From DAHUYF01 sp035509275 (lineage in GTDB: Bacteria > Pseudomonadota > Alphaproteobacteria > ATCC43930 > CGMCC-115725), in the NCBI GenBank assembly GCA_035509275.1, contig DATJLU010000232.1, positions 1-64,000 on the forward strand: DNA of 64,000 nt. The letters are read 5' to 3'. Within the stretch, counting starts at the first letter, position 1; each line of letters opens with the position of its first letter. Both the position numbers and the translations under genes were made by a program. Below, piece after piece: positions 35,012-43,319 of this stretch. Below the pieces are notes generated by a model. The model was not told the origin of the DNA, did no database searches, and saw nothing but the letters and a program-made list of their open reading frames with translations.

Positions 35012-36249
35012 ACGCCACCCCCAACCTCAAGATCAGCCAGCAGCGCTTGTGGCAGAGTTTGATGGATATGGCGAAGATCGGCGCCACCGAGAAGGGCGGC
35101 AGCAAGCGCCTGGCGCTTACCGACCTCGATCGGGACGGGCGCGACCTCTTCGTCCGTTGGTGCAAGGAGGCCGGTTGCTCGGTTACCGTCGATCGCATCG
35201 GCAACATCTTTGCGCGCCGCCCGGGGCGGCGCGATGATCTACCGCCGGTGGTCACCGGCAGCCATCTCGACACGCAGCCCACCGGCGGCAAGTTCGACGG
35301 CGTCTACGGCGTACTCGCCGGGCTGGAGGTGATCCGCACCCTCAACGACCTCAACTACCAGACGGACGCGCCGATCGAGGTGACCGTCTGGACCAACGAG
35401 GAGGGCTCGCGCTTCGCGCCGGCGATGGGGGGATCGGGCGTCTTCGCCGGCGTCTTCACCGAGGAGCACGGCCTTGCCATCGCCGATGCCGACGGCAAGA
35501 CCATCGGCGAGGAGCTGAAGCGCATCGGCTATGCCGGCGGTCAGAAAATCGGCGGCCGGCCGTTCAAGGCGTTTTTCGAAGCGCATATCGAGCAAGGCCC
35601 GGTGCTCGAAGCCGAGCGCAAGACAATCGGCGTAGTGCAGGGCATCCAGGGCATCCGCTGGTTCGACGTCACCGTGACCGGACGCGAGAACCACGCCGGC
35701 ACGACGCCGATGAACCGGCGCAAGGATGCGCTGCTGGGCGCCGCCCGTATCATCGACGCAATCAATGCGGTCGCGCTCGCGTTTCCGCCGGGGGTATCGA
35801 CCGTCGGCGTGGTCAGGGTGGGTCCCAATTCGCGCAACACCATTCCCGGCTCGGTATACTTTTCGGTCGATCTCCGCCATCCCCGCGACGAAGACCTGCT
35901 GAAGATGAAGGCGGGGCTGGAGGCGCGGCTCGGCGAAATCTGCGCTGCACTCGGCCTCGAGGGCAGGTGCACGGAGATCTGGCATTCCCCGGCGGTGAAC
36001 TACCACAGCGACTGCATCGCCTCCGTGCGTCGGGCGGCCGAGGCACTGGGCCACAGCCATCGCGACATCGTCTCCGGCGCCGGGCACGATGCCGGCTACA
36101 TCAGCCGAGTGGCACCCGTCGGCATGATCTTCGTGCCTTGCGCCGATGGCGTCAGCCACAACGAGGTCGAGAGTGCGACGCCCGAGGATCTTGCCGCGGG
36201 CTGCAACGTGTTGCTTCGAGCGATGCTCGAACATGCTGCCTCGGGCTGA
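35008..36249 (+). CDS. Zn-dependent M20 hydrolase, hydantoinase/carbamoylase family
   Basis: A 413-residue amidohydrolase of the HyuC/allantoate amidohydrolase/beta-ureidopropionase group. Binuclear metal site signs: 'VVTGSHLDTQPTGGKFDGVYG' (His and bridging Asp), 'WTNEEGSRF' (Glu pair) and 'GAGHDAGYISR' (C-terminal His). It also has the dimer-domain 'GRENHAGTTPMNRRKDA'. In this operon the expected reaction is hydrolysis of N-carbamoyl-beta-alanine or N-carbamoyl-beta-aminoisobutyrate to the beta-amino acid, CO2 and NH3. A nitrilase-fold enzyme encoded at 40302-41165 could do the same step. Confidence 0.9.
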   Translation: MNATPNLKISQQRLWQSLMDMAKIGATEKGGSKRLALTDLDRDGRDLFVRWCKEAGCSVTVDRIGNIFARRPGRRDDLPPVVTGSHLDTQPTGGKFDGVYGVLAGLEVIRTLNDLNYQTDAPIEVTVWTNEEGSRFAPAMGGSGVFAGVFTEEHGLAIADADGKTIGEELKRIGYAGGQKIGGRPFKAFFEAHIEQGPVLEAERKTIGVVQGIQGIRWFDVTVTGRENHAGTTPMNRRKDALLGAARIIDAINAVALAFPPGVSTVGVVRVGPNSRNTIPGSVYFSVDLRHPRDEDLLKMKAGLEARLGEICAALGLEGRCTEIWHSPAVNYHSDCIASVRRAAEALGHSHRDIVSGAGHDAGYISRVAPVGMIFVPCADGVSHNEVESATPEDLAAGCNVLLRAMLEHAASG

Positions 36250-36259
36250 AAACTCGGGG

Positions 36260-37105
36260 ATGGCCGCCGTTTCGGAACGAGCCGCGGAGGCGAAGGCGCA
36301 CGATAACAACCCCGTCGGCAGCCGCACGGCGCCCGCCGTCGCAATCCGCGATCTGAGCCTCGTCTTCGACACCGCCGACGCGCCGGTTTATGCGCTCTCC
36401 CATGTCGATCTCACGGTAGCGACCGGCGATTTTGTGTCGCTGATCGGCCCGTCGGGCTGCGGCAAGACCACGCTCCTGCGCGTCACGGCCGATCTCGAGC
36501 GCGCCACCAGCGGCACGATCGAGGTCAACGGCGTTTCGCCCGAAGAGGCGCGGCTCAAGCGCGCCTATGGCTACGTCTTCCAAGCGCCTGCGCTTTACCC
36601 GTGGCGCACCGTGCTGCGCAACGTGACCTTACCGCTGGAGATCATGGGGACACCGCGCGCGGAACGGCAGGAGCGGGCGCGCCACGTCCTCGAGCTCGTC
36701 AACCTCGCGGGTTTCGAACGCAAGTTTCCGTGGCAGCTCTCGGGCGGCATGCAGCAGCGCGTCTCGATCGCTCGAGCGCTGGCTTTCGATCCCCCCATTC
36801 TGCTGATGGACGAGCCGTTCGGCGCGCTCGATGAAATCATTCGCGATCATCTGAACGAGCAGCTGCTGCGGCTCTGGCATCGCACCGGCAAGACCGTGAT
36901 CTTCGTCACGCATTCGATTCCGGAGGCGGTATTCCTCTCGACCCGCATCGTCGTCATGAGCCCGCGGCCGGGTCGCATCATCGACATCGTCGACAATGAC
37001 CTGCCCGCCGACCGGACGCTCGACATTCGCGATTCCGCGGATTTTGCCGCGCTCGCCCATCGCGTCCGCGCCGGCCTTCGGGCCGGTCACGGCTATGAAG
37101 AGTAG
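36260..37105 (+). CDS. ABC transporter ATPase (NitT/TauT type)
   Basis: A 281-residue ATP-binding subunit: Walker A GPSGCGKTT, signature LSGGMQQR, Walker B 'ILLMDEPFGALDE' and switch His in 'VIFVTHSIPEAVFLSTRI'. The N-terminus carries a ~35-residue extension before 'VAIRDLSLVF'. ATG 36260 starts 11 nt after the hydrolase stop; ATG 36233, overlapping the hydrolase, is an alternative. It energises the two permeases that follow. Confidence 0.92.
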   Translation: MAAVSERAAEAKAHDNNPVGSRTAPAVAIRDLSLVFDTADAPVYALSHVDLTVATGDFVSLIGPSGCGKTTLLRVTADLERATSGTIEVNGVSPEEARLKRAYGYVFQAPALYPWRTVLRNVTLPLEIMGTPRAERQERARHVLELVNLAGFERKFPWQLSGGMQQRVSIARALAFDPPILLMDEPFGALDEIIRDHLNEQLLRLWHRTGKTVIFVTHSIPEAVFLSTRIVVMSPRPGRIIDIVDNDLPADRTLDIRDSADFAALAHRVRAGLRAGHGYEE

Positions 37106-38039
37106 CAGGACTCCTGCCGTCGCGCGGCGCGCCAAAGGCGAGCGGGTGCACGCGCTGACCGGCGCCCTGGTCCGCGGCAGAGCGGTGCCGGTGCTGACGG
37201 TCGTGCTTGCTATCGTCGTTATCTGGTACGCCTGTACCGTCTGGCTCAACGCGCCGGGCGTGCTCGACGGCTATGCGCGCGATGGTCGCCCGAGCTGGAG
37301 CTTCGGCGAGCTCATCGCCGACACCATGAGCGCGCCTCGACCGGTGCTGCCGGCACCGCACCAGGTGCTGGCAGAGCTCAATCGGAGCGTACTGGAGGTT
37401 GCTCCGGATTCGCGCCGGAGCCTCGTCTATCACGCTTGGGTGACGCTCTCCTCGGCACTGCTCGGTTTCTGTTTCGGGACCTTGCTCGGCATCATCCTCG
37501 CCGTCGGCATCGTGCATGTCAGGACGCTCGAACGCGCTCTGATGCCCTGGCTCATCGGGTCGCAGACGGTGCCTATCCTGGCCATCGCGCCGATGATCAT
37601 CGTCGTGCTGGGATCGATGGGTCTTGTCGGCCTGGTGCCCAAGGCGATCATCTCCGCGTATCTTTGCTTCTTCCCGGTGACCATCGGCATGGTCAAAGGC
37701 TTCACGTCGCCCGAGCCGCTCCATCTCGATCTCATCCGCACCTATCATGCCGGCACGGCTCAAGTGTTCTGGAAGCTGCGCTGGCCTTCCGCCATCGTCT
37801 ATCTCTTCGCCAGCCTCAAGGTCGCGGTCGCACTTGCCATCGTCGGCGCCATCGTCGGCGAGCTGCCGACCGGCGCGCAGGCAGGTCTTGGCGCACGCCT
37901 TCTCACCGGCTCCTATTACGGTCAGACCGTGCAGATCTGGGCGGCGCTCATCGTCGCCGGCGTCATCGCCGGCCTCTGCGTTGCCGCGCTCGGCCTTGTC
38001 GAGCGGCTGACCTTGCGCCGCATGGGCGGCCGACCGTGA
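37095..38039 (+). CDS. ABC transporter permease 1
   Basis: A 314-residue inner-membrane permease of the BPD (NitT/TauT) family, with the EAA-loop region 'HAGTAQVFWKLRWPSAIVYLFASLKVAVALAIVGAIVGELP'. It begins inside the ATPase gene by 11 nt and ends overlapping the next permease start (GTGA). The frame is open further upstream inside the ATPase, but 'MKSSRTPAVARR' gives the natural start. Confidence 0.9.
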   Translation: MKSSRTPAVARRAKGERVHALTGALVRGRAVPVLTVVLAIVVIWYACTVWLNAPGVLDGYARDGRPSWSFGELIADTMSAPRPVLPAPHQVLAELNRSVLEVAPDSRRSLVYHAWVTLSSALLGFCFGTLLGIILAVGIVHVRTLERALMPWLIGSQTVPILAIAPMIIVVLGSMGLVGLVPKAIISAYLCFFPVTIGMVKGFTSPEPLHLDLIRTYHAGTAQVFWKLRWPSAIVYLFASLKVAVALAIVGAIVGELPTGAQAGLGARLLTGSYYGQTVQIWAALIVAGVIAGLCVAALGLVERLTLRRMGGRP

Positions 38040-39148
38040 GGCGCGATCTCACGCTCGGCGGCGCCGTGACGGTGGGGCTCGCTGCGCTCTTCCTGCCACT
38101 CGGCGCGGCCGGCGGCTGGTTACAACATTGGCCGGCCCTGCTCCTCTGGCTGGCCAGCCTCGTCGCCGTCGCGACGCTTCTGCCGCGACGCCTGCCGACG
38201 GGAGGCGCCGCTCTCGCCGCCGCTGCCGCTGCATTTCTCGGCGCCGTCGCGCTGTTCTTGCTGCTCGCCGCCGGCGCGCGCGGAGCGGGAGCGACAGGGC
38301 TGTGGCTGGCGCTGCTCGCCCTTGCTGCGATCGTCTGGCGCGCACTCGAGCGCGGTGCGAGCTGGAGCGCGGCGGCCGGCAGCCGCGTGATCGGCTTGGC
38401 GGTGCCGATGTTCTTCGGTGCCTGGATCCTTTATCTCTGGCAGCTGCTCACGGTGGGCTTCGGCGTACCGGAGGTGTTGTTGCCGGCGCCGAGTGCGATC
38501 GCCACCGTCACCCTGCACTCGCTGCCGATCATGGGCGAAGATTTCGTCCAGACCTTCATCCGTTCGATGATCCCGGGTTATGTCATCGGCTGCGGTGCCG
38601 GCTTCCTCGTCGGAGTACTGATCGACCGCCTCCCCTTCCTGCAACGCGGCCTGTTGCCGATCGGTAATTTCGCCAGCGCGCTGCCGATCGTGGGCGTCGC
38701 GCCGATCATGGTGATGTGGTTCGGCTTCGACTGGCAGTCGAAGGCGGCGGTGGTCGTCGTCATGACCTTCTTCCCGATGCTGGTGAACACCATCGCCGGC
38801 CTTGGCGCGCTGCCGCGCATCGAGCGCGACTTGATGCGCACCTACGCCGCGAGCTACGCGCAGACGCTGGCGAAGGCGCGGCTCCCCGCCGCGCTGCCGT
38901 TTCTTTTCAACGCCTTCAAGGTGAACTCGACCTTGGCGCTGATCGGCGCCATTGTCGCGGAGTTCTTTGGCACGCCGATCGTGGGGATGGGCTTCCGCAT
39001 CTCGACGAGCGTTGGCCGCATGGACATTCCGCTGGTATGGGCGACGATTGTGCTGGCGGCAGTGACAGGTTCGACCACCTACGGCGCCATCGCGCTGATC
39101 GAGCGCAGCCTGACCTTCTGGCATCCGTCGTTCCGCAGGGCATCGTAG
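38036..39148 (+). CDS. ABC transporter permease 2
   Basis: A 370-residue permease from a GTG that overlaps the stop of permease 1. It is longer than usual because of an N-terminal block of about 130 residues with extra hydrophobic helices before the BPD domain; the EAA region is 'RTYAASYAQTLAKARLPAALPFLFNAFKVNSTLALIGAIVAEFFG'. Pairs with permease 1 as a heterodimer. Confidence 0.9.
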   Translation: MRRDLTLGGAVTVGLAALFLPLGAAGGWLQHWPALLLWLASLVAVATLLPRRLPTGGAALAAAAAAFLGAVALFLLLAAGARGAGATGLWLALLALAAIVWRALERGASWSAAAGSRVIGLAVPMFFGAWILYLWQLLTVGFGVPEVLLPAPSAIATVTLHSLPIMGEDFVQTFIRSMIPGYVIGCGAGFLVGVLIDRLPFLQRGLLPIGNFASALPIVGVAPIMVMWFGFDWQSKAAVVVVMTFFPMLVNTIAGLGALPRIERDLMRTYAASYAQTLAKARLPAALPFLFNAFKVNSTLALIGAIVAEFFGTPIVGMGFRISTSVGRMDIPLVWATIVLAAVTGSTTYGAIALIERSLTFWHPSFRRAS

Positions 39149-39174
39149 ATGGCATTGGAGGAGGAGAAGGGATC

Positions 39175-40191
39175 ATGAGGATCATGTTGCTGAGCATCGT
39201 CGCCGCCGCGCTCGTCACGGCAGGGACGGCACGCGCCGCTGAACCGGTGACGGTGCAACTCAAATGGGTCGCCGACGCGCAATTCGCCGGCTATTTCGTC
39301 GCCAAGGACAAGGGCTTTTACAAGGACGCTGGGCTCGACGTTACCGTGAAGCCGGGCGGACCCGATATCGCGCCCGAGCAGGTGCTGGCGGCGGGTGGCG
39401 CAGACGTCATCGTCGATTGGATGCCGGCGGCGCTGGCGGTGCGCGAGAAGGGCGTGCCGCTGGTCAATATCTCGCAGACCTTCCAGCGCTCCGGCCTCGA
39501 GCTCACCTGCCTCAAATCGACCGGCATCACCTCGCCGGCACAGTTTCCCGGGCACACGCTCGGCGTCTGGTTCGCCGGCAACGAATATCCTTTTCTCGCC
39601 TGGATGGCCAAGCTGAACATCCCGACAAACGGCGGCGCCAAGGGCGTCACGGTGCTGAAGCAGGGCTTCAACGTCGATCCGCTGCTGCAGAAGCAGGCCG
39701 CCTGTATCTCGACCATGAGCTACAACGAATATTGGCAGGTGATCGAAGCGGGCGTGAAACCCGCCGATCTCGTCGTCTTCAAATACTCGGATGAAGGGGT
39801 GGCGACGCTCGAGGATGGCCTCTATGCGCTCGGCACCAAGCTCGGCGATAAAAAATTCGCCGACAAACTCGCACGCTTCGTCGCCGCCTCAAATCGCGGC
39901 TGGGCCTACGCCGTGAAGCACCCCGACGAAGCCGTGAAGATCGTGCTCGACAACGACACGACCGGCGCTCAGACCGAGCTGCACCAAAAGCACATGATGG
40001 CCGAGGTGGCGAGGCTCATCACCGACTCGAAAGAGCCGATCGGCTATCTCGCTCCCGCGGCCTATGAGCGGACGGTGAGTGTGCTGCTCGCTTCCTCGTC
40101 GACGCCGGTCATCACCAAGAAGCCGGAAGGGGCCTGGACGCACGCGATCTACGACGCGTCGAAAAAGTATTGGAACCCCGGCACCAAGTAA
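39175..40191 (+). CDS. ABC transporter substrate-binding protein, THI5/NMT1-like
   Basis: A 338-residue periplasmic binding protein. The signal peptide ends 'TAGTARA'; the mature start 'EPVTVQLKWVADAQFAGYFVAKDKGFYKDAGLDV' is the hallmark of the THI5/NMT1-like family, whose known ligands include pyrimidine precursors of thiamine. With preTA and RutR as neighbours, a pyrimidine base is the likeliest cargo (inference). A strong GGAGGAGGAGAAGG site precedes the ATG. Confidence 0.9.
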   Translation: MRIMLLSIVAAALVTAGTARAAEPVTVQLKWVADAQFAGYFVAKDKGFYKDAGLDVTVKPGGPDIAPEQVLAAGGADVIVDWMPAALAVREKGVPLVNISQTFQRSGLELTCLKSTGITSPAQFPGHTLGVWFAGNEYPFLAWMAKLNIPTNGGAKGVTVLKQGFNVDPLLQKQAACISTMSYNEYWQVIEAGVKPADLVVFKYSDEGVATLEDGLYALGTKLGDKKFADKLARFVAASNRGWAYAVKHPDEAVKIVLDNDTTGAQTELHQKHMMAEVARLITDSKEPIGYLAPAAYERTVSVLLASSSTPVITKKPEGAWTHAIYDASKKYWNPGTK

Positions 40192-40271
40192 GCGCGCCCG
40201 AGCGCAGCCGCGACGAACCGCGCCCGGTTCGAAGCGGCTTGCCGGGCGGTTGCGCGCTTATGCCACTCAGG

Positions 40272-40303
40272 AGTTCAACTCGCCGTCAGTTCAACTCGCC
40301 GTC
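40272..40303. repeat. Tandem duplication of a 16-nt unit
   Basis: AGTTCAACTCGCCGTC occurs twice head-to-tail, directly beyond the stop of the nitrilase-fold gene (stop 40302-40304). It also lies 80 nt after the substrate-binding-protein stop, in the convergent junction of two operons. It looks like a recent slippage or duplication event. Confidence 0.8.
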
Positions 40304-41165
40304 AGATCGCGGCCAGGCCACCGTAAGTCTCGGGCCGCCGGTCGCGAAAGAACTGCCAGAGATTGCGCACCTCGCGTACCATCTCCCAATCCATCTCGGC
40401 GGTCAGCAGCTCGTCGCGGTCCTCGCTCGCCTTGGCGATGATCTGGCCGCGCGGGTTGACGAAATAGGCCGAGCCATAGAAGCGGCCGATGTTCCACGGC
40501 TGCTCGGTGCCGACGCGGTTGACGGCGCCGATATAGCAGCCATTCGCGACCGCCGCCGCCGGCTGCTCGAGCTCCCAGAGATATTGGCTCAGCCCCGCCA
40601 CCGTCGCCGAGGGATTGACGATATATTCGGCGCCGTTGAGCGCGAGCGCGCGCCAACCCTCGGGAAAGTGCCGATCGTAGCAGATATAGACGCCGAGCTT
40701 GCAATACGCGGTCTGGAACACGGGATAGCCGCTGTTGCCCGGTTTGAAGAAAAACTTCTCGTAGAAGCCCGCAACCTGCGGAATATGCGTCTTGCGGTAC
40801 TTGCCCAGATATTTACCATCGGCGTCGATGACGGCGGCGGCGTTGTAGTAGACGCCGGTTATGTCCTCTTCGTAGATTGGCGCCACGATCACCATGCTGT
40901 GCTTGCGCGCCAGCTCTTGCATCAGCCTGGTGGTGGGGCCTTCCGGAATGCGCTCCACCGCCGCGTACCATTTCGCGTCCTGGCTGGGACAGAAATAGGG
41001 CTGAGTGAAAACCTCCTGAAGGCAGAGCACCTGGACCCGCGCCCGTCCCGCCGCCTCGATCAGCGGCAGATGCGCCGCAATCATGCGCTCGCGGATTTCG
41101 CCGGGCGACATCTCGGTGTCGCCTTTGAGGCTCATTTGGATAAGCCCGCCCTTGAGCCTGGTCAC
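40302..41165 (-). CDS. Nitrilase-fold beta-ureidopropionase
   Basis: A 287-residue carbon-nitrogen hydrolase with the catalytic triad Glu51 ('CLQEVF'), Lys125 ('KYRKTHIP') and Cys162 ('YICYDRHFPEGWR'). The CYDRHFPEGWR block is typical of N-carbamoyl-beta-alanine amidohydrolases. A GTG start at 41165 with an AGGGA site is preferred, since 'VTRLKGGLIQMSLKG' matches the usual beta-strand 1; ATG 41135 would truncate it. It begins 8 nt after the dihydropyrimidinase stop, so the two form an operon and act in sequence. Confidence 0.9.
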   Translation of the reverse strand: MTRLKGGLIQMSLKGDTEMSPGEIRERMIAAHLPLIEAAGRARVQVLCLQEVFTQPYFCPSQDAKWYAAVERIPEGPTTRLMQELARKHSMVIVAPIYEEDITGVYYNAAAVIDADGKYLGKYRKTHIPQVAGFYEKFFFKPGNSGYPVFQTAYCKLGVYICYDRHFPEGWRALALNGAEYIVNPSATVAGLSQYLWELEQPAAAVANGCYIGAVNRVGTEQPWNIGRFYGSAYFVNPRGQIIAKASEDRDELLTAEMDWEMVREVRNLWQFFRDRRPETYGGLAAI

Positions 41166-41173
41166 GGCCGTCC

Positions 41174-42625
41174 CTATTCGGCTGCGTCGCGCAGCGCCGG
41201 GAGCGGCCGCTCCCGCGCGGTTTTCTGCAGCAACGCCGTGTAATAGGCAGGGAAGGGCGGCCGGTCGACATAGCGCCCTGCCCCTTTGACGCTGCGCAGC
41301 TCGCCGTCGCGCCAGAGGATCTTGCCTTGCGACACGGTGACGACGTTGACGCCTTCGACCTCCATGCCCTCGAAGATGTTGAAATCGATCTTCTGATGGT
41401 GCGTCTTGGCCGAGATGCGCCGTGTCCTCTTGGGATCCCAGACCACGAGATCGGCGTCCGATCCGGCGGCAATGACGCCCTTGCGCGGATAGATGTTGAA
41501 GATTTTGGCAGCGTTGGCGGAAGTTGCCGCAACGAACTCGTTTGGGGTCAGCCGGCCGGTATTGACGCCGTGATGCCACAGCACCTGCATGCGGTCCTCG
41601 ACGCCGCCCGTACCGTTCGGGATCTTGGTGAAGTCGTCGCGCCCCATCGCCTTCTGCGGCGCGCAGAAGCAGCAGTGGTCGGTCGCCGTGGTCTGTACAT
41701 GGCCCGCCTGGAGCGCCCGCCACAGTGCCGCCTGATGTTCTTTCGGGCGGAAAGGCGGACTCATGACATAGGCCGCGGCGGTGGCGAAATCCTTGTTCCG
41801 GTAGACGCTGTCGTCGACCAGCAGATGGCCCGCCAGCACTTCGCCGAAGACGCGCTGGCCCTCGCCGCGCGCGCGCGCGATCGCCTCGACGGCCTCGTGG
41901 CAGGAATTGTGGACGATATAGAGCGGCACCGCCAGCACTTGCGCCAGGCGGATGGCGCGGTTGGCGGCCTCGCCTTCGACGGCGGGCGGACGCGACAGCG
42001 GATGTCCTTCGGGGCCGGTGATGCCGGCCTTGATCAGCTCCTGCTGCAGATGAAACACGAGCTCGCCGTTCTCGGCATGAACGGTGCAGAGTGCGCCCAA
42101 CTGGCGCGCGCGCGTGAAGCTGTTCACCAGGATCTCGTCATCCGCCATGATGGCATTCTTGTACGCCATGAAATGCTTGAAGCTGTTGACGCCGTGCTTT
42201 TCGACGAGCGTTCCCATATCGCGCGATACGCTCTCGTCCCACCAGGTGACGGCCACGTGGAAGCTGTAATCGGTCGCCGCCTTCTCGGCCCAGCCGCGCC
42301 ATTTGTTGTAGGCGTCGAGCAGCTTCTCCTTCGGATTGGGGATGACGAAATCGATGATCATCGTGGTGCCGCCGGCCGCCGCGGCCGAGGTGCCGGAGAA
42401 GAAATCCTCCGAGGCGACCGTACCCATGAAGGGCAGTTCCATGTGGGTATGCGGGTCGATGCCGCCCGGCATGACATAGGCGCCGCCCGCATCGATCGTC
42501 TCGGCGCCGCCGGGCACCGGAAGATCGGGTGCTACGGCCTTGATCACGCCGCCCTCGACGAGGACGTCGGCGCGCTGGCTCGCGTCGGCATTCACCACCG
42601 TGCCACCGCGGATCAGGATCGCCAT
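41174..42625 (-). CDS. hydA: Dihydropyrimidinase (D-hydantoinase)
   Basis: A 483-residue zinc amidohydrolase that opens 5,6-dihydrouracil/dihydrothymine to N-carbamoyl-beta-amino acid. Metal residues: His59 and His61 ('DPHTHMELPF') and the carbamylated Lys150 in 'NSFKHFMAYK', at the same number as in characterised hydantoinases. The GGAGGG site before ATG 42625 decides this start over the ATG at 42637. First gene of a two-gene operon with the nitrilase-fold enzyme; a RutR-type box lies 41 nt upstream. Confidence 0.94.
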   Translation of the reverse strand: MAILIRGGTVVNADASQRADVLVEGGVIKAVAPDLPVPGGAETIDAGGAYVMPGGIDPHTHMELPFMGTVASEDFFSGTSAAAAGGTTMIIDFVIPNPKEKLLDAYNKWRGWAEKAATDYSFHVAVTWWDESVSRDMGTLVEKHGVNSFKHFMAYKNAIMADDEILVNSFTRARQLGALCTVHAENGELVFHLQQELIKAGITGPEGHPLSRPPAVEGEAANRAIRLAQVLAVPLYIVHNSCHEAVEAIARARGEGQRVFGEVLAGHLLVDDSVYRNKDFATAAAYVMSPPFRPKEHQAALWRALQAGHVQTTATDHCCFCAPQKAMGRDDFTKIPNGTGGVEDRMQVLWHHGVNTGRLTPNEFVAATSANAAKIFNIYPRKGVIAAGSDADLVVWDPKRTRRISAKTHHQKIDFNIFEGMEVEGVNVVTVSQGKILWRDGELRSVKGAGRYVDRPPFPAYYTALLQKTARERPLPALRDAAE

Positions 42626-42999
42626 CGCACCCTCCATCAGGATTTCCCGAAAAGCCTACGCCAAGCTTGACCATTCGATCAAGCAAGCCGAACGACGCGA
42701 CCCGGGTCGCACAACGCCTACCCTCGCCGAGCGCGAGCTCAGCAGCAGCTTGATCATGCTCGGGCTCACGAGGCGGCTGATGGAGCCGGTGACGGACGCA
42801 ACCGCGAGGGGACGGGGCCGATTGGTCTCGACCGGAAGCGCCGGGTCCTTTCCGGCATGGCCGCGAGAGGGCTACGGGCACCGCCCGCGCGGCCCGTCGT
42901 TAACCTTAACCGAGGCGTCGCCGCAACCCGGCCAGGCGAAACCGAGTGCGGATTTTGTTAACGCTCGGCAATTACCCTCGCAGGCGAAGGAGATTGCCC
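42626..42999. other. Intergenic region between hydA and a small plus-strand gene
   Basis: 374 nt of divergent promoter DNA. It holds the RutR-type box at 42667-42682; a plausible minus-strand -10 (TAGGCT, 42653-42658) lies 18 nt from TTGATC inside the box. Near the other end is a direct repeat TTAACCTTAACC (42900-42911), which resembles paired CtrA half-sites, about 90 nt before the small gene. No supported ORF. Confidence 0.5.
42667..42682. promoter_or_regulatory. RutR-type operator, copy 2 (hydA promoter)
   Basis: TTGACCATTCGATCAA, sharing 13 of 16 bases with copy 1 (32291) plus the preceding CAAGC. It fits TTGACCAnnTGGTCAA at the whole left half. On the minus strand it contains a TTGATC -35, so occupancy would repress hydA. 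Confidence 0.75.
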
Positions 43000-43287
43000 T
43001 TGGCCTCTTGGCTCGATCACGAAGACGCAAAGGCGGTCGCCGTGCTGGCGACGGCGACGGTGCGCCAGCTCGGCCGCACTTCACCAGTCGTGGCAAGCCT
43101 GCAGCGGCTGCTGCGCGAGCGCAGCAAGGACGCTTATGAAGACGCTTGCGACAGCTTCGACGAGCTCGACGCCGATGTGCGCGCGCGCATCGCCACGAGC
43201 GCGCCCACCATCGCTCGCACCCGCTTGCGCCGCAAGCGCCCGCCCAACACACTCGGCGGCATCCTGGGTGCGATCAACCGGCGCTAG
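43000..43287 (+). CDS. Small hypothetical protein (TTG start)
   Basis: 95 residues from a TTG at 43000 that has an AAGGAGA site eight bases upstream; the frame is open back to a GTG at 42946, but without a ribosome site. The protein is predicted helical, with 'LDHEDAKAVAVLATATVRQLG', an acidic middle 'DACDSFDELDADVR' and a basic tail ending 'GAINRR'. No family recognised. Confidence 0.55.
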   Translation: MASWLDHEDAKAVAVLATATVRQLGRTSPVVASLQRLLRERSKDAYEDACDSFDELDADVRARIATSAPTIARTRLRRKRPPNTLGGILGAINRR

Positions 43288-43319
43288 GCGCGCCGGGCTA
43301 GGTCTCGTCTCAGCACAAC

